From: Thermodesulfobium sp. 4217-1
GTDB taxonomy: Bacteria; Thermodesulfobiota; Thermodesulfobiia; Thermodesulfobiales; Thermodesulfobiaceae
Reading direction: 5' to 3'
NCBI RefSeq assembly: GCF_039822205.1
Contig: NZ_JBAGBW010000002.1
Coordinates: 100,387 to 164,386, forward strand
Length of the DNA stretch: 64,000 nucleotides
The notes beneath the pieces are model-generated. The model was not told the origin of the DNA. It was given only the letters and a program-made list of their open reading frames with translations, and ran no database searches. Position numbers and translations under genes: made by a program. Positions 36,264 to 44,451 of this stretch are shown here, in pieces (position 1 is the stretch's first letter; every line of letters begins with the position of its first letter).

Positions 36264-36941
36264 TTGCTAATTTTTAGAAAGATTTTCTTTCTTTTATTTT
36301 TTGCTAACTTTTTATTTGTTTCTTTGTCATTAGTTAATTTTCTACCCTTTCACAGAGCAGCATATGCTGATGTTGTAAACTTATCACAAGAAATTGTCCA
36401 GATCTGGGACGCAAAAGCAAACGACCTTTCATATAAGTATTTTTATACATTTGCAAGGGGTAACCTGCCTAAACTGAAGTCACTTTCTGAAGAAGACTCT
36501 GTAAAGGCTATGTACATTCTGGGACACGCGCAGGATGTGCCAAATGAGCTTTTTTCCGCATATACTAACGCAGAGCATAGACTGAAGGATGAATCACTTC
36601 CTATTGATAATCCAGACTTTGAAAAGGCTTTGAACGACAAAGTTGATAAAAGAATGCTTCACTTTCTCGATATTAGGGATGCATTAGAAAGGGTAACATA
36701 TTTTCCAGATCTTTATAACGTTAAAGAGACGAGTATCTATGGCTTAGATTTTTTGCCGCTACAGGTTAGGATGATAAGATTAGCGTATTCACAGATAGAA
36801 AAAATGAATATGGGCGTAGATCAGGCTCAGCAGTATTATCTCTTGACCCTTTTAGATCAAGATCCACCACCGGATTTCGAATCTTATAAGACCTTTATCG
36901 ATAATTTTTTTAAAAAACTTAGTAAGGTATATTTGATGTGA
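36264..36941 (+). CDS. Secreted alpha-helical protein of unknown family
   Basis: No family recognised. From TTG at 36264 the protein has 225 residues and a strong signal peptide (MLIFRKIFFLLFFANFLF, cleavage near AYA-DV). The mature part is charged and mainly helical, with no cysteines. The TTG has no ribosome site. GGGGAG at 36199-36204 is instead spaced 8 nt from an in-frame ATC at 36213, which would add 17 residues to the signal-peptide n-region; the true start is unresolved. It ends in a GTGA overlap with the next gene, so it belongs to the ExbB/ExbD-like cluster. Confidence 0.6.
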   Translation: MLIFRKIFFLLFFANFLFVSLSLVNFLPFHRAAYADVVNLSQEIVQIWDAKANDLSYKYFYTFARGNLPKLKSLSEEDSVKAMYILGHAQDVPNELFSAYTNAEHRLKDESLPIDNPDFEKALNDKVDKRMLHFLDIRDALERVTYFPDLYNVKETSIYGLDFLPLQVRMIRLAYSQIEKMNMGVDQAQQYYLLTLLDQDPPPDFESYKTFIDNFFKKLSKVYLM

Positions 36942-37477
36942 ATATAAACTTGATGGATTTTGAAAAATTCAATATTAAGATTTTTGGCATATTGCTTTTT
37001 TTAACTCTAATATGTTTTACTTTGATCCCACAAAACTTTGCAAATGCAGATCCAGAAGACAACGTGGTCTTTAGGACACAAAGCGGTATAGTAGTAGTTT
37101 TTGGTACTGCTAAAGAATTGTATTCTTTGGAGGATGCTTACAAGAATGATTCTGTAAAGATTGACAACGTTTATGACTGGATCAAAAAGAATTATCCAGG
37201 ACTTAGGTTGGAGAGATATAACTTATTTATGTCATATAAATTTGGTAAGTGGGGCTTGGATTTAAGGCTCAGAGAGGCTGAGGTAATGGGGATAATTCCA
37301 ACTATTGAGGGACTTTCTATCAGCGATTCGAAGACTGTCCTGGAAAAATCTGGTTTTGAATTATTAAATAGCCTGGAGCAAATTCCAGTAAAAAAACGGG
37401 CTGTGTTTCTTGAGGGGACATCATCTAACGACAATGTACACATTTTCTTTGAAGGGTTTATTTATCAGGAGCCGTGA
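36938..37477 (+). CDS. Secreted protein of unknown family
   Basis: A 179-residue protein that I cannot assign. A signal sequence follows a short n-region (FNIKIFGILLFLTLICFTLI, cleavage near ANA-DP). The mature domain of about 135 residues is of mixed alpha/beta character, with VVFRTQSGIVVVFGTAKEL and LRLREAEVMGIIP. It begins and ends with GTGA overlaps, so its translation is coupled to both neighbours. Context (stator-like pair upstream, beta-barrel downstream) places it in the periplasm of the same system. Confidence 0.6.
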   Translation: MNINLMDFEKFNIKIFGILLFLTLICFTLIPQNFANADPEDNVVFRTQSGIVVVFGTAKELYSLEDAYKNDSVKIDNVYDWIKKNYPGLRLERYNLFMSYKFGKWGLDLRLREAEVMGIIPTIEGLSISDSKTVLEKSGFELLNSLEQIPVKKRAVFLEGTSSNDNVHIFFEGFIYQEP

Positions 37478-39342
37478 AATTTAATATAAATCTTAATAAA
37501 AAAATAATTTGTAAAAACACAAACAATAATATTTTTGATTTTGTAGTTTTTAAAGAGAGACTGTATCAACTGCGTTTATTTTTGTCAAATAATAGGGAAA
37601 GCATCTTAAAATCGTTTTCTTTATCAAAATCGAAAATTTTTACTTCTAAAAAGAGTATTTTTACATGTGCTCTTTTCTTCCTTGCTATCAGCGCTTGTAT
37701 CTCGAGCAACTTTTCTTATGCCAATGAAAGTATGGTTATGGATACAAACAGCGCAAAAAGTGGTCAAATTCTTATGATTGATGGAAAAGTTTTTACATAT
37801 CAAGATAAAGATGCCAAATCAAATATTACGAAAACTGTAAAAATTGGAAATGAGACAATTGATATAACCTATAAGGATATGCAAAAGCCAGGCAAGAGCT
37901 TTATGGTACCAGTTGGAGTTACAGATAAAGCGCTTGCAGAAGGTGCAAAAGTTCCTGTCTTAATGGCTGATGGAAAAATTGAATATGTAAATATTCCAAA
38001 ACAAAAGGATACATTGTTTCCAAATACTATATATATTCCTGTTGCAGGGGCAGGACAGATTGGCAGCACGCCCGGCAAGCTGGTCTTAGGAGTTGTCCCT
38101 ATAATTACTAAAAGGTTAAATATTACCTGGTCTGATACTGCAGATCAAGGTCTGGTAATTAATTATGACTATTCTGGACAGGTTGGTGGTTCGATATATG
38201 ACACCACGAATAGACTTCACAAACAAGACTATTCTTTTTGGGCAAACTTTAACAATACGCATATAAGCGATCAATACGTTCTTGGAAAGGCCGATCCCAC
38301 TGTGGGATATATTGAACAGCATGTCCCAATCAAGTCTTATAAGGGAGATCTTTCTAAGATAGGCAATGATGTGATTACAAATATTTCTTCTGATATTAGG
38401 TTGGACTATAGCAAATCGAGAGACAGAAGAGGTTTGATTGGGGCCAACTTAGATTGGGATACGAAGAATGCTCATTATGAATGGGGCTACTTTGATAGCA
38501 TTATGTTCACAAAGCCTCACTTTGCATGGCGATGGGATCTTTATAAGTCAACAGATTTGTACAACCCTGAATATCTCGGTTTTTATGGAAGGTTGGATAA
38601 CTTCGACTTTACTTCACAAAGAGGAAGTGTGAGCAGTTTTTCTTCAAATACAGGGTCTTTTACCGGCGGTTTTGAAAAAATAGGTGCAATGGTAGAAATG
38701 GATAACTTTATAAAGAATACATATTTAAGAATTGGCAGCATTCACCTGGATCCAAACGACGACTTTTATATGAGGGCAGATAGACATCTTAATACCAATC
38801 TTGAATATGAAACGACTATAGGTAGGCCAGTAATACTCGGAGTTAGCTCAAATAGGTTTGGCGGCTATGCATACTCTTCATACTATACTGTGGGCAGAAA
38901 CTCGTGGATTAATTTGAGACTGGATCTAGATTATTATATTGGGAATAATTGGATGATTCACTTTAGGGGTCTTGATGACAATCTGAGAACTGGAGGTCAG
39001 ACTGTCAACGCTTTTTGGGATACGAGAAATATTTATCTTGTAAAGTATGCCGATGCTCTAAACAAAAAAGATATCATTAACAGACTGGGAGTTGACTATA
39101 TTTTTTCAGAGATAGAATTTTCAAGGAGTGAGTCTGGGGCTCCTTATGACACAAAGTATTACTTTGGATTTTCAAAAACTATTCCAATACCTTATCCATG
39201 GATAAGGATGAGTGAAGGTTTTAGATTTACAATTGGTATGGCATCTACCCCAATAGAGTTTTATATTATTAATCAAAAAAATGATAATGGTAATGGTAGA
39301 AGTTGGTCATTTGGGGCAACGCTGAGCATATTGTCCTTTTAA
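37474..39342 (+). CDS. Outer-membrane beta-barrel protein
   Basis: A 622-residue protein. An unusually long basic n-region of about 60 residues precedes the hydrophobic signal core (IFTCALFFLAISACISS, cleavage near SYA-NE). Residues about 85-210 form a soluble beta-rich N-terminal domain. From about 215 to the end there are alternating aromatic beta-strands typical of a large barrel, and the last residues LSILSF end in Phe, the usual BAM-recognition C-terminus. GTG start overlaps the preceding stop (GTGA), and the stop overlaps coaE (TAATG). Ligand or transport substrate unknown. Confidence 0.72.
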   Translation: MKFNINLNKKIICKNTNNNIFDFVVFKERLYQLRLFLSNNRESILKSFSLSKSKIFTSKKSIFTCALFFLAISACISSNFSYANESMVMDTNSAKSGQILMIDGKVFTYQDKDAKSNITKTVKIGNETIDITYKDMQKPGKSFMVPVGVTDKALAEGAKVPVLMADGKIEYVNIPKQKDTLFPNTIYIPVAGAGQIGSTPGKLVLGVVPIITKRLNITWSDTADQGLVINYDYSGQVGGSIYDTTNRLHKQDYSFWANFNNTHISDQYVLGKADPTVGYIEQHVPIKSYKGDLSKIGNDVITNISSDIRLDYSKSRDRRGLIGANLDWDTKNAHYEWGYFDSIMFTKPHFAWRWDLYKSTDLYNPEYLGFYGRLDNFDFTSQRGSVSSFSSNTGSFTGGFEKIGAMVEMDNFIKNTYLRIGSIHLDPNDDFYMRADRHLNTNLEYETTIGRPVILGVSSNRFGGYAYSSYYTVGRNSWINLRLDLDYYIGNNWMIHFRGLDDNLRTGGQTVNAFWDTRNIYLVKYADALNKKDIINRLGVDYIFSEIEFSRSESGAPYDTKYYFGFSKTIPIPYPWIRMSEGFRFTIGMASTPIEFYIINQKNDNGNGRSWSFGATLSILSF

Positions 39343-39953
39343 TGATTAATGATGTGCTTATGAAAAATAAAAGATGTTTGGTAGCAATTACTGGTTCTCA
39401 GGGAGCGGGGAAAAGTGAAGTATTAAAGTTTTTGAGAGAATTAGGTTATGATGCTTATTCTGCTGACGAAATATCCAAAGAGATTTTTAATGAAAATTTT
39501 CAAGAGATTTATAAAATGTTCAAGGACTATTCTATAGAAAATACGAATTTTGATATTCCAAGGCTTAGGCGACAGATTGCTCTGGTCATCTCAAGAGATA
39601 AATCAATGAAGAAAAAACTTGAAGATTTTATATGGCCCAAGGTGAAAGAACGCTTAGATGAAATATCAAATAATAGCGTGGCAGTATTCGTAGAGATTCC
39701 TTTACTATTCGAGGCAAATATGGAAGATAATTTCGATAAAATATGGATTGTAGATGCTCCTTTTGAGGTTAGATTAAATAGATTGATAAAAACCAGGGGC
39801 TATACTGAGGAGGAGGCAAGAATTCGAATGAATCTTCAGTGGCCACCATCAAAGCCCATAGATCAGTGCAAGGTTCCAATTCAATACATTGACGGCGGCC
39901 AGGATATAGAGGATGTAAAAAAAAGGGTAATAGAGCTCTTAGACTCTTTTTAA
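39342..39953 (+). CDS. coaE: Dephospho-CoA kinase
   Basis: Last step of coenzyme A synthesis: ATP-dependent phosphorylation of the 3'-OH of dephospho-CoA. The P-loop is in AITGSQGAGKSEV; DAYSADEISKEIF matches the substrate-binding D(A/S)D region of CoaE and VFVEIPLLFEANME the conserved PLLFE core. ATG at 39342 overlaps the barrel gene stop (TAATG) and gives 203 residues, normal for CoaE; a second ATG at 39360 is possible. The 3' end overlaps the convergent panB by 15 nt. Confidence 0.92.
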   Translation: MINDVLMKNKRCLVAITGSQGAGKSEVLKFLRELGYDAYSADEISKEIFNENFQEIYKMFKDYSIENTNFDIPRLRRQIALVISRDKSMKKKLEDFIWPKVKERLDEISNNSVAVFVEIPLLFEANMEDNFDKIWIVDAPFEVRLNRLIKTRGYTEEEARIRMNLQWPPSKPIDQCKVPIQYIDGGQDIEDVKKRVIELLDSF

Positions 39954-40751
39954 ATGATGAGCTTCATCATACGATGGAAAGGTTGAATTTATGATATCGA
40001 AATGATATCTGTTTAAGGACTCGATTATAGTATCCTTTATATTTGCATAACTTCTAACGAACTTCGGAACTCTGTTTGGATTTATCCCTAAGACGTCTTG
40101 CCAAACTAACACCTGACCATCTACAAATTTTCCTGCACCTATGCCAATAGTAGGCACTCTTAATTCTTTTGAAACTATTTCTGAGACCTCTTCTGGGATA
40201 GCTTCTAAGAGAATGCAAAATGCACCGCAATCTTCAAGCTCTTTGCTAGCGCTAATAATTCTGTCTGCATCTTCTTTTGTGTTACCTTGAGTTTTAAAGC
40301 CTCCAAATTTTAGAACATGCTGGGGAGTTAACCCAAGATGACTTATAACAGGTATGCCTATGCTACTCAATCTCTTGGTAACCTCAGGTATTGGATATTC
40401 AAAGCCTTCTATTTTTACTGCATCAGCGCCTGCTTTTATAAGCTTACCTGCATTTTCTATAGCATCTTTTATATCAATTTGGTATGAAAGAAATGGCATG
40501 TCGGCGACGATCATTTTGTTCGGAGCGCCCCTTTTTACAGCTTTAAGGAAAATTAGCATCTCATCTATTGTTATGCTAAGAGTGTTCTCGTGGCCAAGCA
40601 TTAACATAGCAAGAGAATCTCCAACAAGTAGGGTATCAATATCGGTCATGGAAACTAAAAGAGCGCTAGTATAATCGTATACAGTAACCATCGAAAATTT
40701 CCTAACGCCCTTTAGCTTAACTATGTCAGGTGCATAAAGTTTTTTCTCCAT
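39939..40751 (-). CDS. panB: 3-methyl-2-oxobutanoate hydroxymethyltransferase
   Basis: First committed step of pantothenate synthesis: transfer of a hydroxymethyl group from 5,10-methylene-THF to 2-oxoisovalerate, giving ketopantoate. The 270-residue TIM-barrel protein has TVYDYTSALLVS, LLVGDSLAMLMLGHENTL (Asp/Mg site), GADAVKIEG and HLGLTPQHVLKFGGFKTQG, all standard PanB motifs. Its start overlaps the tautomerase stop (TAATG) in a three-gene minus-strand operon with a Fur-family regulator. panC and panD are not in the window. Confidence 0.95.
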   Translation of the reverse strand: MEKKLYAPDIVKLKGVRKFSMVTVYDYTSALLVSMTDIDTLLVGDSLAMLMLGHENTLSITIDEMLIFLKAVKRGAPNKMIVADMPFLSYQIDIKDAIENAGKLIKAGADAVKIEGFEYPIPEVTKRLSSIGIPVISHLGLTPQHVLKFGGFKTQGNTKEDADRIISASKELEDCGAFCILLEAIPEEVSEIVSKELRVPTIGIGAGKFVDGQVLVWQDVLGINPNRVPKFVRSYANIKDTIIESLNRYHFDIINSTFPSYDEAHHLKRV

Positions 40752-40936
40752 TATTTCTCTGATAAAAGCTTTCCACCCTTTGCAATATCATCAGTCGTTA
40801 GATCGTGAAACAATATTGTAATGGCTTCAGGCTTTGCGTTTCCATTTTTTACAATTGTTTCAGTTATTTCTTTTGCAATCTGCTTTTTTTGTTCTTTTGT
40901 TCTTCCTTCTAACAATTCTATAGTTACTATGGGCAT
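40751..40936 (-). CDS. 4-oxalocrotonate tautomerase family protein
   Basis: A 61-residue subunit of the tautomerase superfamily. The catalytic N-terminal proline (MPIVTIELLEGRTKEQK) is present, with the typical beta-alpha-beta layout and a RTKEQKKQ helix start. These enzymes form hexamers and catalyse keto-enol tautomerisation; the natural substrate is often unknown outside aromatic degradation. It lies 1 nt after the Fur-family gene and overlaps panB, an unusual partnership. Confidence 0.88.
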   Translation of the reverse strand: MPIVTIELLEGRTKEQKKQIAKEITETIVKNGNAKPEAITILFHDLTTDDIAKGGKLLSEK

Positions 40937-40937
40937 T

Positions 40938-41318
40938 CTAGTTTACCTCCTTTTTTAATTGACAATCAGGACAAATACCTACAATATCCAGATTTACAGA
41001 TTCAACTTTAAACCCCTTTAGATCAAGGCTATTAACGTCAAAGTCGTAACTTTCGCTAATATCGACTATTTTTCCGCATTTTGAGCAAAGAAGGTGCGGA
41101 TGAATGTGAATATTTGCATCGTAGTGAGCAATTCCCTTGAAGTCAATTCTCTTTATTTCTCCCTCTCTTTCAAGCTGGTCTAATGTCCTGTATACAGTCC
41201 CAAGACCCATCCTGGGTATCTTCTTTGTGGCGTTTTGGTAAATCCAAAGCGCATCTGGATGTGATTTCGTGCCCTTTAATATGTCTATTATAACCTTCCT
41301 TTGTGGCGTCATCCTCAT
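40938..41318 (-). CDS. Fur-family transcriptional regulator (PerR-like)
   Basis: A 126-residue metal-dependent DNA-binding protein. The N-terminal winged helix contains MTPQRKVIIDILKG and MGLGTVYRTLDQLEREG, the recognition helix of Fur/PerR. The C-terminal domain has the His-rich HIHPHLLCSKCG and GICPDCQ, providing the two CxxC pairs of the structural zinc site. Whether it senses iron, zinc or peroxide is not certain; the gene for a rubredoxin-like protein just upstream favours a redox role. ATG with AAGGAG upstream. A long inverted repeat at 41368-41406 lies upstream. Confidence 0.9.
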   Translation of the reverse strand: MRMTPQRKVIIDILKGTKSHPDALWIYQNATKKIPRMGLGTVYRTLDQLEREGEIKRIDFKGIAHYDANIHIHPHLLCSKCGKIVDISESYDFDVNSLDLKGFKVESVNLDIVGICPDCQLKKEVN

Positions 41319-41367
41319 CTTATGTCTCCTTATAAATTTAATACTTTTCTAAGTTTTGACTAACAAA

Positions 41368-41406
41368 CATAAGTAAACTTTCTTAATTTAAAAGAGTCTA
41401 CTTATG
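41368..41406. promoter_or_regulatory. 39-bp inverted repeat upstream of the Fur-family gene
   Basis: CATAAGTA at 41368-41375 is mirrored by TACTTATG at 41399-41406, and the inner arms (AACTTTCTT / AAAGAGTC region) are partly complementary, giving an extended imperfect dyad. It lies 50 nt upstream of the Fur-family start and 34 nt after the rubredoxin-like gene's stop. It could be an operator for autoregulation or an intercistronic hairpin; no T-run of normal length follows. Confidence 0.45.
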
Positions 41407-41439
41407 GAAAGATTTTAACATAATTTTAACAAGTTAAAA

Positions 41440-41565
41440 TTATTGCTTATCTTTATCAAGTTCTACTTTCTCGAAAGAATTTTCTTCTTTGCACTCAGGA
41501 CATTTTTTTGGCTTGCATCGACCTTCTTTTGTATAGCCGCATTTCTTACATTTAAAAATCGACAT
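41440..41565 (-). CDS. RCKP-type rubredoxin-like small protein
   Basis: A 41-residue protein below usual ORF cut-offs. CKKCG at residues 6-10 and CPEC at 22-25 form a four-cysteine metal site, and GRCKPKKCPEC is the RCKP signature of a rubredoxin-like family. Such sites hold one iron or zinc. ATG with AAGGAG upstream. It lies 121 nt upstream of the Fur-family gene on the same strand, so a redox or metal-handling role is likely; electron transfer is inferred, not shown. Confidence 0.8.
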   Translation of the reverse strand: MSIFKCKKCGYTKEGRCKPKKCPECKEENSFEKVELDKDKQ

Positions 41566-41815
41566 TTTTCTTAGCTCCTTTTGTTAATTTTAATAATCAC
41601 TTATATTATATCATTTTGATAAACTATTTATATTAAAATACAATTAAAAATCTTTATATATTTATAAATAAAGTTTAGTCAATATTTTTTCCTTGGATTG
41701 ATAATCTGATATCTTTTTCTCTTAAAAGGTTTTAACCTTTCACATGTTTTTGTTTAAGACGGCTTTAAGCTTAAAAATCTATAATATAAAAAGTTGAATA
41801 GAATTGAGGTGAAAT
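41566..41815 (+). promoter_or_regulatory. Divergent intergenic region before mgtC
   Basis: Between the divergent rubredoxin-like gene and mgtC. It contains a 7-2-7 dyad, AAAGGTT TT AACCTTT, at about 41725-41740, a TTTAAGCTTAAA palindrome at about 41764-41775 and a consensus TATAAT at 41780-41785 about 30 nt before the mgtC ATG. No good -35 box is seen, so activator-dependent transcription is possible. Confidence 0.35.
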
Positions 41816-42517
41816 ATGGATCAGACAATGGGTTTGGGACAGACATTTTTCGGGTTATTTCTTGCGTTTGTGCTTGGCACGCTTATAGGTGTAGAGCGTC
41901 AATGGCGACAACATCCTGCTGGTTTGAGGACCAATACCCTTGTCGCTCTTGGGGCTGCCATATTTGTCGACCTTGGACTTCGTATGGGTGGGAGAGTCGA
42001 TGATATAAGGGTGGTTGCTTATGTAGTTTCTGGAGTAGGATTTTTAGGAGCTGGGGCTATTATGAAAGAAGGCATAAATATAAGGGGTATAAATACTGCT
42101 GCTACTCTTTGGTGCTCTGCGGCAGTAGGCGCCTGTTCTGGAGCTCAACAATGGATGCCGGCAGCTATGGCTACTATCTTTATCTTGCTTACCAACACGC
42201 TTCTGAGGACAATGGTCGGTGCTGTAAATAATTTACCTATATTAACAGCAAATGATTTTATTATTTCTGTATGTGCAGGGGTAGAGCACAATAATGAGGA
42301 TAAGGTTTTCAACGTAACAAGAAAACTTTTGAGGCAATTGGGCTATCCTGTGAAAAATATGAGAATAGAATCGTCAAAAGAGGGTGAAAGTAAAATAATA
42401 TTTAATATTTTATCAGGCGACATAAATGAAGAAGATCTAAAGGATCTTCTGGAAAGGCTCAAACATACAAGTTATGTAAAATATGTAAATTGGAGCCAGG
42501 GGGCTAAAGATCATTAG
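41816..42517 (+). CDS. MgtC/SapB-family membrane protein
   Basis: A 233-residue inner-membrane protein. The N-terminal about 140 residues have four to five hydrophobic helices with the family signatures [46 protein letters not shown] and [14 protein letters not shown]. The C-terminal about 80 residues form a soluble ACT-like domain. MgtC proteins are linked to growth under low magnesium and to control of ATP synthase in pathogens; the role here is unknown. ATG with GAGGTG upstream. Convergent with the ABC transporter operon, 7 nt apart. Confidence 0.9.
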   Translation: MDQTMGLGQTFFGLFLAFVLGTLIGVERQWRQHPAGLRTNTLVALGAAIFVDLGLRMGGRVDDIRVVAYVVSGVGFLGAGAIMKEGINIRGINTAATLWCSAAVGACSGAQQWMPAAMATIFILLTNTLLRTMVGAVNNLPILTANDFIISVCAGVEHNNEDKVFNVTRKLLRQLGYPVKNMRIESSKEGESKIIFNILSGDINEEDLKDLLERLKHTSYVKYVNWSQGAKDH

Positions 42518-42524
42518 AGATTGT

Positions 42525-43613
42525 TTACTCTTTTATGATGTGAATAGATTCAGGATCAATATGTACGTTTACTTTCTCGCCTATTTTAATTTTATACTTT
42601 TTGATAGTATCTTTTAAAGATACTGCTTTTAGAGAGATATCGCCTCGTAAAAAAATTTTATAAAAGAAATCAATCTGAACAACGTTTACAACTTCAAGGC
42701 TTATAATATTTTTTAAGTTGTGGTTTTCTTTTTCTGATTCGTCTAAAAAGGTCACATCTTCGGGCCTTATGCAAAGAATCACACTTTCTTTGACTGAAGT
42801 TCTCTCTTTTGAGTGTATCTCAAAATCAAGTTGGTTGAATTTTGCCTTTATAAGAAAAAGATCAGAGGATATATTTTCTACAAATTGGATTTTTGCTGAA
42901 AATAAATTTTCTATTCCTACAAAATTTGCGACAAATTTAGAATTTGGCCTTCTAAATATTTGATTTTTTTCTCCAACTTGAATTAGATTTCCATCTTTAA
43001 TGATTCCTACAAGGTCTCCCAAAGTGAACGCCTCGACGTGATCGTGAGTTACATAGATTGCACTTAAAGAGAGCTTTTTCAAGATCTGCAAAAGCTCTTC
43101 TCTGAGCTCTTCTCTTGTGCGAGCATCAAGTGCTGACATAGGCTCATCGAACAAAAACATCTTAGGATTCGTAATTAAAGACCTTGCTAGGGCGACTCTT
43201 TGTTTTTCTCCACCGCTTAAATTAGATGGATATCTGTCTAAAAGGCTTTCTATGTGAAGCATTTTTATTATCTCTTCTGGATCAAGATTTGTTTTCTTGT
43301 ATTTTTTTGCGAATTTGATAGGTGAGAGTATGTTCTCTTTGACTGTCCAATGCGGAAAAAGCGCAAAATCTTGAAACATAAATCCCATCTCTCTCTTTTC
43401 TACTGGCAGTTTAGAAATGTTCTGGCCGTCAAGATAAATCTGGCCGCTATTTGGAATATAAAAGCCTGCAATAGTTTCTAATAAAAGCGTTTTACCTGCG
43501 CCACTAGGTCCTAAAATTGCTAATATCTGGCCTTTTTTTAATTCAAAAGAGATATTTTTTAATAGAAATTTTTCAACCTTTACTTGAATATCTGAGACCT
43601 TAAGAAAACTCAC
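42525..43613 (-). CDS. wtpC: Tungstate/molybdate ABC transporter ATP-binding protein
   Basis: ATPase subunit of the oxyanion importer encoded with the two genes upstream. Walker A is GPSGAGKTLLLE, the signature LSGGEKQRVALARSL, Walker B FLFDEPMSALD and the H-loop THDHVEAF. Residues about 235-362 form a TOBE-like regulatory domain, which in ModC/WtpC binds oxyanion. 362 residues is normal for this group. GTG start. It is the last gene of the operon. Whether tungstate, molybdate or both is carried is not decidable from the ATPase. Confidence 0.88.
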   Translation of the reverse strand: MSFLKVSDIQVKVEKFLLKNISFELKKGQILAILGPSGAGKTLLLETIAGFYIPNSGQIYLDGQNISKLPVEKREMGFMFQDFALFPHWTVKENILSPIKFAKKYKKTNLDPEEIIKMLHIESLLDRYPSNLSGGEKQRVALARSLITNPKMFLFDEPMSALDARTREELREELLQILKKLSLSAIYVTHDHVEAFTLGDLVGIIKDGNLIQVGEKNQIFRRPNSKFVANFVGIENLFSAKIQFVENISSDLFLIKAKFNQLDFEIHSKERTSVKESVILCIRPEDVTFLDESEKENHNLKNIISLEVVNVVQIDFFYKIFLRGDISLKAVSLKDTIKKYKIKIGEKVNVHIDPESIHIIKE

Positions 43614-43620
43614 TGTATGT

Positions 43621-44451
43621 CTATGCCCTCGATTTGTTGAAATTGGTTAAGTAGCGAAACAATATAAAGGTTGAAATAGTAACAATTAATAGTAATACTG
43701 CAGCAGCAGAGGACTGCTTTAAGCCCCCTGTGAGAAAGAGCTCATAGATTTTTACGGGAGCCGTCTCTGGATGATATGCTAATATTATAACTGCTCCGAA
43801 TTCGGCAATTGATCTTGCGTAGGTAAGGACTATTCCGCTTAGAATAGATCTAAAGGCAAGCGGGAGGGATATGTGAAAGAAAACCTGGCTATTTGTAGCG
43901 CCCAAGGTTCTTGCAGCCTTTTCTATTCTGATATCGACGTTTTCAAAGCCCAATCTTGCAGAATTTACCATGTATGGCAAGCTTACAAAGAGCATTCCAA
44001 CTATTATTCCAAATATGGTCCCCCAAAAACTAATCCCAAAAGATTGTGTTATGCGACCTATTGGGCCTGTTCTGCCAAAAACAAATAACAGCGCTATGCC
44101 TGCAACTGTATGAGGAACAGCAAGAGGAAGATTTACTATGGCCTCAACCAATGATTTATAGGGGAATTGGCCCCTTGCAAGAATATATGATAGAGGAGTT
44201 CCGAAGATAGCGGCTATAATTGCAGTAATAAACGAGGCCTCTAAACTCAACATTATTGAGTTAGTAACGTCGGGCATTTGAGCTACTTTTAAGATGAGAC
44301 CAATCGGTTGCTCGAATAACATCTCTAAAAGCGGTAACAATATAAATCCTAAGATTATCATTGCGAACAACCAAAAGCTTAAAAACAACCAATTAAAATG
44401 TATCCTCTTGCTGTTCAACATATTTTTCATTTTACTATTTTGGCCACTCAC
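43621..44451 (-). CDS. wtpB: Tungstate/molybdate ABC transporter permease
   Basis: A 276-residue permease with six predicted helices. The conserved cytoplasmic EAA-loop appears as EKAARTLGATNSQVFFHISLP, contacting the ATPase. PLAVPHTVAGIALLFVFGRTGPIG is typical of the ModB/WtpB group. The GTG at 44451 overlaps the binding-protein gene by 17 nt; ATG at 44430, just after that gene's TAG, is an alternative start that removes seven residues. Confidence 0.88.
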   Translation of the reverse strand: MSGQNSKMKNMLNSKRIHFNWLFLSFWLFAMIILGFILLPLLEMLFEQPIGLILKVAQMPDVTNSIMLSLEASFITAIIAAIFGTPLSYILARGQFPYKSLVEAIVNLPLAVPHTVAGIALLFVFGRTGPIGRITQSFGISFWGTIFGIIVGMLFVSLPYMVNSARLGFENVDIRIEKAARTLGATNSQVFFHISLPLAFRSILSGIVLTYARSIAEFGAVIILAYHPETAPVKIYELFLTGGLKQSSAAAVLLLIVTISTFILFRYLTNFNKSRA

